A DNA stretch of 64,000 nt, taken from NCBI GenBank assembly GCA_011009095.1, contig VTPC01008088.1, positions 127,315-191,314 of the forward strand, in the 5' to 3' direction. The notes beneath the pieces are model-generated. The model made no database searches and was not told where the DNA came from. It saw only the letters and a list, made by a program, of their open reading frames with translations. Shown one piece after another: positions 51,121-61,776 of this stretch. Numbering within the stretch: position 1 is the first letter of the stretch; each line of letters starts with the position of its first letter. The stretch comes from Ignelater luminosus (Eukaryota; Arthropoda; Insecta; Coleoptera; Elateridae). A program made the position numbers and the translations under genes.

Positions 51121-51300
51121 GATAATAATTAATTACGTTCAATTTAGGTTCCTATAAAACTATGCTTATTCCAAAATCCTAAGATTTAAAATGTTTCTTG
51201 GCTCGTTAAAGAGAAAACTCTTATTTTAGAGCAAATCAAAAAAATATGTGTTTACAACAAGGGCGAAATGATCGTCTGGCGATATACACGATGGGCCAAT

Positions 51301-51382
51301 GATGCTTACATAATTTTGTAAACTGCTGGAAGAAGACTTTAAAAAGTCTAGCAGCAATTCAAAAATTATGTAAGCATTGATT
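51301..51382. other. Compact hairpin of pre-microRNA size
   Basis: The left arm gatgcttacataattttgta, continuing to aaactgctgg, pairs with the right arm ccagcag-like text ending caaaaattatgtaagcattg. The stem is about 38 bp with a few mismatches and a small bulge, and the loop is very short. It could be a microRNA-like precursor or a tiny fold-back transposon remnant. The sequence alone cannot decide, and I do not recognise a known microRNA in it. Confidence 0.45.
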
Positions 51383-54300
51383 CATCTTATACATGGTAAA
51401 TGTTTTACATTGAGACAAATGTTTTATATAATATGGTAGTTATTTGTGTTACAAGGGAGGAAAGTGATACTTCTTTTCCTACGTGTGCCGTTTATTTCAC
51501 GAGCCGAATGCTTTGGTATCCATGGCATCCAAAACATATCTATGCAAAGAACCAAATACAAACTGAAGAGGGAGGAAAAATCACTTTGCTTTCTAATGAG
51601 ATACAATTGTTAACACAAAGTGAGGGTCGAAAAGTCTAATTTCTAATAAGGCTGACACAAAGTTATTTGGTTTCAAGAGGGAAACAAAATGGAGTTATTC
51701 ATTTATGATCTGATGAACCTTATTTTGTTAATATCTTTGAAAAATGAAGTCAAATAAAACAATGTTTCAGACAAAAGTAGTTTGTTTTTTGGCGTAGCAT
51801 AGTATTCTGTAAAGAAAGACGTAGGTTTCCATTTAAAAAAGAAAAGTTGAGCATGATTTGGTCTTGAAAACATTCATCAAATCACTAATTTGTTGATTGT
51901 GTAAGTACTAGAACCAAAATTGAAATCAATTTTCTTTTTAGTTATTTTTAGTTCTCGGATTGGAAGATCAAGCACGGCTTCGGTGATACTCGGCAATTAT
52001 ACATAGTTATCGTACGTCAAAAAGTACGTTACGTGCAGGGTATCGACGCTTTTAACAAAATTAAAAGTTTTGTTGCCTTATTTTATGAAATATAGTATAT
52101 TATTACTTTCGAGGCGCTATCTAACGGTCGTTCTCGCTATACGTGTCAATAAAAGCGCTAACATTTAGCGTTTTTGTTGATAACCCAAACTGTCAAGTCA
52201 CTTACTCCAAAAATGCAAATCATGTACTGCGACCGTTGTAATAAAAAAACTCACAAAAATGGGAAGAAATAAAGAAAAGGCAGTTCTTTCGTTATATTGA
52301 AATATAATCTAGACTAAAATGAAACTAGAATCAGAACTGCTAAATTAGCAACAAACTATGTAAAACTAGAACTAATAATAAGGAACACATCAACAAACTA
52401 AGAAGGTAACTAAAATGAAAACTAGGAATAAGAAATTACATACACGCATTGGGTCAATGTTGACATGTTTTCAGTATAATCAATAGTTCACGAATAGTGA
52501 ATTTGTAAATGGAAACTTATGTTAAGATACACAATACACTTTGATACCTAATTTGAATATAAATTATACACGATAAATACTCATCAAAAAGAATGAACAC
52601 TAATATAAAAATAGCATATTCTTGAAAGTTGTTAGGAATTTAACATCGGGACTTAGTAATCATTCAATTAAATCCTTCTGTAACGATTATTAAAGCAGAA
52701 ATGGATAGTTTTAATCTTGATAAACTAAGGGAAATCGTGCAATTAACGAGTTAAGAATAATTCCCAGTTTAACGGAATAACCACTTTTTGTTTATCATCA
52801 AACAGTCGACGAACCTTTCAGAGTAGAAATCGTGTGAGTTGAGTACTTAAGAGTACAGTAAAGCAGTGATACTATTAACATACTTCCGAGATGTCTGCTT
52901 GCTTCTCTCAAGAGCAAATGATTAAGTATAAATATTAAGATCTGTCATGTTTATATCTATTTTAATTATCGAATACGAGCTTATAATAATACTGTAACTA
53001 TATTACACTGTACAACTATAATACACGTTTTAAACTGGAATAACTTCTAATGCGATTTGTTTTCTTGTGAATTGCACTTTATTCATAGTTTTTTTGCATT
53101 TTCGTGACTGGAAACTCTTAACTATTAATTACCCATCACATTCGCCAAAAGCATTCAAGGCTTAACATTAAAGTAATCATTCAAAATGTGTATATTTAGA
53201 CAAATCCTTTTCAAATTACTTTAGCTTTAACCTAGACTGTATTAGTGGTTTGTGTTATTTATATCCTTAAGGTATTTTTAAATGCTTTAAATTTTCTGGA
53301 ATAAATTAAATTCTTAATCATATTGTTAAGTGGTTCTCACCAAGTATTTATGTTAGTAAGGTATGAGGTCAAAAATTATATTTTTTCATGTTACTTAAGT
53401 TATGTGCATAAATAGCAAAGAATTGTGTGTTCATACATAATTTATTTTTCAAGGAAACAGATAAGATTTAAAAAATCGCGAATTAAGAAAATAATGATAC
53501 TTTAATTTTTGCACACTACGTGCCAAGAAAGAATTCAAATAAGCTAATAACGTTGTTTCTATAAACTATTAATAATAATACATAATAATTCTGCGTGTTA
53601 CGTGTTTTTATCCTTTTAGAACGGTAGATATTACACAAGCAACATTTTTTTAAAGAAAAAAGGTGATTAATTACTTGCCATTCTGAACGATATCAGTATG
53701 TAGTACAAGCCCAACCACTAAAAATGAAATATAACTTACGCAAAAATGATTGGTCAAGAGTCAAGAGTCAAGACGAACTAGGATGCTCTAACTTTTTCAT
53801 GTATTTATGTCACTAATAACTTTCATTTTTCTTGACAGCCAGAATAATGTTCTTCACCTTCAAAACAAGCAGGTTTATAGTTTTCATGACTCTTCACTTG
53901 CATACTGTTAAAAAACAAAAAACCTGGGCAGTAGTAGGATTTTTCATTTCAGAATCTGATTCGATGTGATTCTGACTCTCCAACATGTGTCAAACAATTA
54001 TCATATGGGTACTACGAACCCCCTTTTAAAAAATCTGCAATGTTTCTTATTACCAGGAGAAAAGATGAACCAGAACGAACTTGTCATAAAAAGACAAACA
54101 CGAAAGAGAAAAAACTGTACCGTGTGGTAACTCTAACTGTATATCTTATTTGTTATTTTATTTGGAAGGAGGTGAAGACAAAAGATGTACGCACGGTGTT
54201 TCTCTTACTCAGCAATTCAGCATCCCTAGACCGCGGTTAATTGGTTTTTTAGGCAATCGGCCCTTTTCTCGAGGGGTCTTTTTAGATTTACAGTTAGTGT

Positions 54301-54580
54301 ATCTTGTATTTATCTTCCTTGAATCATGTAGAACATACGCACTAAAAGTTTTTATTTATTTTAACGTATATTCTTTTCCTAGTGTTGAGTACCTCTTGGT
54401 TTCAGGGCTTTTCCTCAGTAGAGCTTGTAAAGTTGTACTGTGTAGTTATGCTGAGTTTGGCAATCAGCTAGTAACGTCTTTTTTTAAGCGTGGTGACAAT
54501 ACAATAAGAAACAATCAAAAGTCAAATTAATTAATTTTCAACTTCAGAAACCTGGATAAAGACGATAAAATTGAATTCTA
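51383..54580. other. AT-rich stretch with few recognisable features
   Basis: No host exon was seen. Near 54170-54500 composition is less AT-biased. A plus-strand text around GGEDKRCTHGVSLTQQ followed by a TG start at about 54186 resembles the end of a retroelement coding region plus an LTR, but no second LTR or primer site supports it. The ORF at 51400-51639 is unassigned. Confidence 0.3.
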
Positions 54581-55885
54581 AAGGGTTTTCCAATAAGAGG
54601 TGTTATTTTGAATAGCCCGCTATTTCGGTAGATGTCACTTTTGAAGCTATCATTTTTTGACATTTGACAAGTAGAAACTACGCCATTAATAAATATGGAA
54701 CGATACACGCTTCAACAACGCATTGAAATTATTAAAATTCACTATAAAAATGGTGAAAATTTGGCAGAGACGGTTCGTAAAACTCGAACATTTTTGGGTC
54801 ACCGTGAAGCACCTTGTCGGACCGCAATACAGAAATTGGTGAAAAAATTCGAGCTCTTGGGACAAGTTAGTGATGTGAAGAATAAAACCCGTGCACGTCG
54901 CTCAAGAACAGCCGAGAATATTGCTGTTGTAGCCGAAAGTGTTAAAGAAAACCCAGGTTTGTCCATTCCTCGTCGTTCTTTGGAATTAGCCATTCCACAA
55001 ACGTCATTACACCGTATTTTGCATAAAGATTTGGGTCTTAAGGCTTATAAAGTCCAGTTAACACAAGAACTCAAGCCGGCCGATCATCAACAACGTCGTG
55101 TCTTTGCTGATTGGGTCGTTGAAATGCATGAAAATGATCCAGAATTCCATCGAAAAATCATCTTGAGTGATGAGGCCCATTTCCACCTCGGTGGCTTCGT
55201 CAACAAGCAAAATTGTCGGATCTGGGGCTCAGAAAATCCAAGAGTTATTGTTGAAAAGTCTCTCTATCCTCAACGTGTGACTGTTTGGTGCGGTTTATGG
55301 TCCGGCGGAGTCATTGGACCTTACTTTTTCGAAAATGAGGCTGGAGCAACAGTTACGGTGACTGGATTGCGCTATCGAGAGATGATTAACGATTTTTTAT
55401 GGCCGGAATTGGATGGTATTGATCTGGACAACGTTTACTTTCAACAAGACGGCGCTACGTGCCACACAAGCAACGAAACCATTGATCTTTTACGGAAAAA
55501 GTTTCCGGACCGTGTTATCTCTCGAAGAGGTGATCACAATTGGCCACCGAGATCTTGTGATTTAACACCTTGCGACTTCTTTCTTTGGGGCCACGTGAAA
55601 GAGAAGGTCTACGCCAACAGCCCAGCGTCGATTCAAGACCTCAAAGATGGAATTCGTGAGGCTATCGAGGACATAGGGCAGCCACTTTGCGATTTGGTTA
55701 TGGAAAATTTCATGAAAAGGATATTGTCCTGTAAGCGTGGTCGTGGTGGTCATTTGCCTGATGTTATTTTCCACTATTAACGGCATACCTTCCTCTTTAT
55801 AATGAAATAAACATCCGATCATTTATATTAAAAAATGGCACTTTTCTTTGAATATCAAAATAACACCTCTTATTGGAAAACCCTT
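54581..55885 (+). mobile_element. Complete DD41D-type mariner transposon
   Basis: Perfect 31-bp terminal inverted repeats (first 20 bases AAGGGTTTTCCAATAAGAGG) bound a 1305-bp element. The TA target duplication is at 54579-54580 and 55886-55887. A single uninterrupted transposase gene fills most of the interior. Perfect ends, exact TA duplication and an intact reading frame point to a recent insertion. The element lies beyond all recognised host exons of the window. Confidence 0.93.
54695..55780 (+). CDS. Mariner transposase, DD41D type, intact
   Basis: The 361-residue transposase catalyses cut-and-paste movement of the surrounding element in the nucleus. The N-terminal third is a helix-turn-helix DNA-binding region (YTLQQRIEIIKIHYKNGENL and RRSLELAIPQTSLHRILHKD). 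The catalytic triad is complete: Asp159 in ILSDEAHFH, Asp252 in YFQQDGATCH and Asp294 in DLTPCDFFLWG. There are 41 residues between the second and third Asp, which by the usual naming is DD41D, the class reported as rosa-like mariners. The C-terminus is CKRGRGGHLPDVIFHY. The length is normal for mariner transposases. The first ATG lies 114 bp inside the left end. No stop, frameshift or missing catalytic residue is seen, so the enzyme may be active. Confidence 0.93.
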   Translation: MERYTLQQRIEIIKIHYKNGENLAETVRKTRTFLGHREAPCRTAIQKLVKKFELLGQVSDVKNKTRARRSRTAENIAVVAESVKENPGLSIPRRSLELAIPQTSLHRILHKDLGLKAYKVQLTQELKPADHQQRRVFADWVVEMHENDPEFHRKIILSDEAHFHLGGFVNKQNCRIWGSENPRVIVEKSLYPQRVTVWCGLWSGGVIGPYFFENEAGATVTVTGLRYREMINDFLWPELDGIDLDNVYFQQDGATCHTSNETIDLLRKKFPDRVISRRGDHNWPPRSCDLTPCDFFLWGHVKEKVYANSPASIQDLKDGIREAIEDIGQPLCDLVMENFMKRILSCKRGRGGHLPDVIFHY

Positions 55886-55887
55886 TA

Positions 55888-56885
55888 TTTTTCTATTAAG
55901 CTAGAATAATCCACAACTAGAGTACATTATGTCTTTTTAATTCTGTCAATTGTAAGAAACAATGATTCAAGATTTACTAACGTAAGCGATTATGCCTGCG
56001 TATACGAACAACGAACATGAACTAATTCCACTGATGATGAGATTCGGTTCTGTATTATAAACTACTTTAACTTTATAAATACTACCATAAACTAATAAAT
56101 CCTTTTTTGGACTAATTCACAATAATAATTATTAGGAAATGATGAACAAAACAATTTCATTTTTAATTAATTAATTGTTTAACATTTAACACTAAAATAA
56201 TTTACTAAATTAGCAACGTAAATTATGGATAACGAGGAATATCCCACAAACACACATTTTAAAGATTTTCTAATTTAACGTAAAATATGTTTTTTTAATT
56301 TATTCTATTTACCTATAATTTCTGCTCACGACAGTAAATTATAAAAAATATAATTGGAGCGAAAATCCACATACATATAAGTGCATCGTAATCAGAATCA
56401 CTCTCTAAACAACTAGCTCAGAAATTAATATTTAATCAATTGTGTTTTTAAATTTAATAAGCAAAATTTAAAGTTGTGTTTTACAATACTAATGTAGAAA
56501 ATCGTTTGATTTATATTCTGATTCATTCATATTAATGAATGATATTAGTTATAACTGCCGTGTTGCACTTACGTAATGCTCTTAATGCATTTATTTAACA
56601 TTGATAAAAATAAACAGCATTCTAAAAAAAAATAGGTAGGTAGTTAATTATCACACAATAATATTTCTTTATAGTAAAAATACCGTATGGGCGAGAAAAC
56701 ACGAAGTCAAAGTTAGCTAGGACTAGAGTGCCTTGATATTGTTTTAATATATTATGCTGTTATTTTGTGGATTTTCCAACTCCGGTAGGTATTTCTAACG
56801 TGCAATTAATCGTAGTCACACGGGATCCACCGCTTTATATCCCTTCCGGAAGGTAGCATCCTTTTCCAAATTTTTCTACTTAAAA
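55888..56885. other. AT-rich stretch without recognised features
   Basis: No gene was found. A run of short A/T words dominates until about 56850, where a small palindrome (cccttccggaagg) appears just before the large palindrome. Confidence 0.4.
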
Positions 56886-57040
56886 CTTGCGTTCAGGAGC
56901 ACTTAACCTGACGACGCGACGTTATGCTAATAAAAAAGCTCCTGATTGGTTGACATGTGAACAATTGTCATATGTCAACCAATCAGAAGCTTTTTTTTTG
57001 GCAAAACGTCGTCGCCAGGTTAACTGCTCCGGAACACAAG
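56886..57040. repeat. 155-bp near-perfect palindrome
   Basis: The arm from cttgcgttcaggagcactta pairs with the arm ending taactgctccggaacacaag. The symmetry continues through cctgacgacg/cgtcgccagg and gattggttgacat/atgtcaaccaatc to the centre at acaattgt, with almost no loop. The ORF across it is a by-product of the symmetry. No target duplication was found. It may be a fold-back element or a cruciform-forming site. Confidence 0.8.
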
Positions 57041-57142
57041 CAATCTCAGGATTTCGGCGAGGAATCGAATCCGCAAGCATTGGGTTGATAGTCAGAAGAG
57101 GCTCCCTTGATTGATATCAAGACGCTCTAGCCATCCATGACT

Positions 57143-57196
57143 AGAACGAGGTGTCAACACTGTTAAGACAGCAGACTAGCAGTGTTAACACGTCGT
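57143..57196. repeat. Short inverted repeat
   Basis: gaggtgtcaacactg and cagtgttaacacgtc pair around a loop of about 20 bp. It lies 100 bp right of the large palindrome and may be part of the same unit. Confidence 0.5.
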
Positions 57197-60100
57197 GTAC
57201 CATAATCATGGATAATTTTACTTTGTTTTTTCTTCGCTTGCACGGTGCTAAACAAACGCATATTCACTCGACTCGCAATTACATTTAACAAATGCAATAT
57301 CAGAAACATTTGCATCAGTAAGTCTGACAGAATCACCAATCCTTTAATTAATCATCTGTGACAATGACCAAGTGGTGCATAAAACAACAAGATAAATTAT
57401 ATTTATCACTTGATTCCTTTCTTTGTTTGCTTAGGATTTTCTTTTGCGAATATTTATGATATCCAAAGAGAAAGCATACAAGGTGGTTTTATGTGACGCA
57501 ACGTGGTACTCTTTTAGCAATTTGTACCTCTGAAAACAATTATTAAGATTTCGATGTTACGTTATAAAAACAAATAATGGCTTTGTTATAATCATAATGG
57601 TCGTATCGTTCAATTAATTTTTGTAATGAACTAATGTAACCTCTTAATAATAACAACACATTTACCTTTGTATTTTCTACTGATTTGAAATTAAAGCTAT
57701 CCATAAAAATAATGAATCATCGTTTATTGCAAAATATAACAAAACGTTTACACCTACTGATTATAACACACGTTAGTTGCAACACTGCATTTACACACAC
57801 ACAGCCATCATTAAAAGTAACGCCTACAAGATTTCTACCGATGTTTTTTGAGTTTCCTTCTTGTTCTTCCTCTTCATCAGGACCCATTTCCTAAATTAAC
57901 AAATCTTTAAAAAGTTATTTGTTTAAAATACTGCTAATAAAATATCCGTGATTTACTCATCATGAGCTTTTGCGTAGGTTATAATCTTTAAATATAAGGA
58001 AATGAATACCTACTACGTCTAGAAGGTCTACCCGATTATAATATTTTGATAATTACAATAAATTACATTTCAATTTAATTACATTACCTGTGACAACAAT
58101 GAGTAAAAAAAAAGGAATAGAAGATTCATAAATTCTGTATTATTTTAATAAAACAGCTTGGTTGTCCCATTCACTCTAGGTGTACAAAAATAAAAAACAT
58201 TTAATGAATTGAGTATATAATTTATTTCAATTATTGTTGTTAAAAGAAAAATGGATATTAAACTCCACTTAAGAATACATTAGAAAGCTGAACACGAATT
58301 TGGTTAATAGAATAGAATTCATTAATTTATTTATCTCATATGAGAAAAATGAAATGTTTTTTCTTTGATTTTATTGAATTTAAATCTTGTAAATCTTATT
58401 ATATGCATGTCGGCATTATTTATGACAAGAAAATGAATTGAGTTTCTTAAACAAATGCAGGAAAAAACGACAACTTAATTATTAGAAAATATGGCATCAT
58501 GCAACTACTAAGAATACTAAGATTAAGATAAAATACTGATAGAATCTTACTATTGCGGAACTTTATGCACTCATAATGCAAATATTCTAATGGGTGCAAA
58601 CTTGAGATTAAAAAGAAAAGTGATTAATACTACGCGACGGTATTTTGAGACCAGGGCGCGCATTCCTCTCCCGATATGTCATTTTCATTTTGCGGTTAAA
58701 TAAACAGATATTTCCCAAAAACTTTTAGGATTATCTAGAGTTTAGAATTAAAAGCAAATACTTATATCTGTTATCACAAAATATTAGTGATGGTAAAATG
58801 ATAACGTATGGTGAATGAAATCCGGAATAACTTCACAGTGTTATTTTTAGTCTGTTCTTTTAAACTTGGGGGAATTCTTCTGGATTGGTAAATCAAGTCG
58901 CTACATTGCAGCATGCACAGACTAGGGCGTTGGTCGACGTTAATCTGAAAAGTGAAGCACAGGCCACGCAGAAATTTGCGTCTAGATAAACTTTTAAGCG
59001 GATTTCCATCAGCTTCTAAATGTGATACTGTAACACAATCTTTAAGACTCCGAGTGGAAAAATCAACGATGATATTAAGAGATTTAAGAATCGTTTGCAC
59101 CCAGAATCAAAACTTGTTAGCGGAAGATTCTGTGCTCTATGAGAACTAGCTAAATCATATCGAAAATTAGGACCAGGACCAATCTACGATGAAATCAAGA
59201 ATAACTAATGAATCATCACGTATGCAGGAAACGACAAAAGGTTAGTTTATGAAATATCAGATTAAGAAAAAGTTACGCATGAACAGTGATAATCAAAGTT
59301 GGTAAAAATTTCAGATTTCAAAGAATTAAATTTTGTGTTATACAGTATGAAAATCTTTTAAATATTCCCTATTTTCGCTCGACTGAAGACTTTGGAGGTG
59401 TCTACAGCAGAACAACTTTCAACCGAATCTACAAAAACTGATCTTGAAAATTCAGAGTTGAAAAGTAATGATAAACACAGTATTTGTTAATTTTGACACA
59501 GCAAACCGAGTGAGAATGAACAAATTAATTTCTTAGTTAAGTGTTTATTAATTATACTTATTTATCGCAATTAATTAAAAGACATTATAGATTTTCTGGA
59601 TTTCATTCACCATACGTTATATTAGTTTAACTGGCTTTAAAACATAAGTAAAATACAAATTTCTTCTTCAATGACTCAGAAACGAGAAAACAGACTCAAA
59701 ACCAAATATTTTATTCAAGAACCATTAAATCTATCAGAATGAAACTCGAGAAACCTTTACAATTCAACCTCGACAGTGCAAAACTAAATCTAATTAGAAC
59801 GTTGTTTAGAACTCAATTTTGAAATTATTGCTTAATATAGTAGTAGTAATATATACGATATAGTACTTCTAACCTACAATTGTTTTCATTTTTGCCCTGT
59901 GTATTTTATAACACTCACTTTGGGGGTCATTCGTTAACGGCCTAAAGGCCGATGAATGGCCTCGGTTTTTTGTGTGTGCCGGACGTTTTAAAGCAAAAAT
60001 CTTGAAGTATACAACACCCAGTAGTGTACTACAATAAAATTCTCTGACTTTTTCAGGTTTTCCAGTAACTTTTCCATAAATTTCCAGATGATATATGCTT

Positions 60101-61399
60101 TACATTTTGTAAATTTTAGCATTACAAACTCTATATAGTTTTTCCTAACCAATCCAACCAAATTGGGTAAATTTTGGTCGTCAAAATGATGCACGTATTA
60201 TTACGATGATTCAGAATAATTAGCAACTGACCTACTTTGTTATAATTTTCAAAAGTCTTTTATGTATTTTGTGCAGCGTAAACGGCTAATATTTACAGTC
60301 TGATGTCCTATACTACTTAAGTCAAATGTCACCAAACCAACGTTACAATTTTAGACCATTCTGGATTAAGTCTCACTTTTACAAATATCAGATAAATCTA
60401 TCTGGGATACAACTGTTACCTGTTATTTTCATAATTAGCAATAATTCCCAAGATAAATTTATCCACAATTGCAAAAGTAACCCTTATAGATGAATTAATC
60501 CAATTTGCATTAAAAGTAGCTCTTTTTAGCCATTGTAGCACTGTCCATGGTAGGTAAAACTGGTTATAATTATGGATTATATGGCTTAGTATTAGCAATA
60601 GAGAAAAACGGTTTTTGTGACCATAGGCTAGTTTTTATTCTGAAATCAAATGTGAAAACAAGTTCGAATATCATGGACTATGTTTAAAATATCAACGAAA
60701 AGTTTCTTTTGTAATAGTTTTGAGAGGTACATAAACGAACCAGCAATACATATGTAACTAAATATATAAGTTTTTCCATTTGTCAAAGTTAACCTCAAAA
60801 TTTACACTAAATTAATGTTTTTTCTCATTTTGTGTAAACGATTATAAAAGATTTTGTTGATACACGTGCACTGTCGCTTTTCAGGTGCTCGGGCTCTTTT
60901 GAAATATGACGTGACTGCGCACTTGTAGCGAAATAAATACCATTCTTTAAAGCATTTTTTCCTCTCACCTTGTTGATTTAAAGAGCTATCTAAAACTTTC
61001 AAGGCATTTTCTATCATTACATGATGCTATTGCAAATTAAATTTCTAGTAGAAAATGTCTCAAAAGTCATTTTTTGTCAATACTTAGTAAGTAGACCATG
61101 ATCTTAAATTTCGGCATCATATTTGATTTCAGAATAAAAAAGTACAGCACCATGGGCGGCTTGTAAATTTGTCCGCGCTCTGACACTGTGAAGTTTTGAA
61201 AACAATGTACACTGTTAAAAAATAAATTTAAAATTCTTCTAGACTGTAAACGAATCTGTCGGTAATTCTATGACTACGGAAGAAAATTAGGGTACCGTTG
61301 ATGGCGAAAACGAAAAACTGTTAAATGTTATAAGACAGATTTTCCCAAAGACATTTAGCTACATGCCAAGAACTTTTCCTGATAAACTTTAGTGAAGAT
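57197..61399. other. AT-rich stretch without a recognised gene
   Basis: ORFs of 60-108 codons (57685, 58774, 58952, 59988, 60416, 60802) lack recognisable domains. A small palindrome (ggcctaaaggcc) lies near 59939. No exon of the CEP112-like gene was identified. Confidence 0.35.
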
Positions 61400-61776
61400 T
61401 ATAGGACGTGTTTTAGAATGCATGGAAGTATTAATAAGAAGAATCGAAAGAATTTTAACGCAACTGTGGAAATTAACAACGGAGTTCCTGCAATAAATCC
61501 ATCCACGAAAAGACACAGAAAATGTACAGTTGTCAATTTAGAGAATTACGAATTGTGAATGATATCAGAAATATAACTTGCAATTTTCATCTCATTGAAA
61601 GATGTCGAGTAACTGAAGAACATTTCAATGAAAAGCTAAAAAATGACCTTGAATGGGAAGGTAGTCCTTCGTCTCTTAGAAGGATTTTAGAAATTATTGG
61701 ATTTAAGTTGGTTATTACTCTTGACAACAGAAGAATTTTTATAAAAACAATTCACATATTCCTCAGACCAAAATAG
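61400..61776 (+). pseudogene. Relic of the N-terminal half of a mariner-like transposase
   Basis: In mixed plus-strand frames: STKRHRKCTVVNLENYEL-like text at about 61500, then FHLIERCRVTEEHFNEKLKN, SPSSLRRILEIIGFKL and DNRRIFI. This is the order of the linker and helix-turn-helix blocks of a common insect DDE transposase family (family shape: F..v...i..fY...k.lPTl..L...l......gs..slrkiLr.lGFkw....NR..L.E). The frame shifts near 61550 and the catalytic part is missing, so it is dead. Confidence 0.5.

Noticed and set aside
54040-54530. Possible retroelement end and LTR (GGEDKRCTHG text, TG start near 54186)
   Set aside because: No second LTR, primer site or clear pol homology; kept only as a remark.
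56887-57114. 75-codon ORF across the palindrome
   Set aside because: Composition follows from the palindrome; no domain and no start context.
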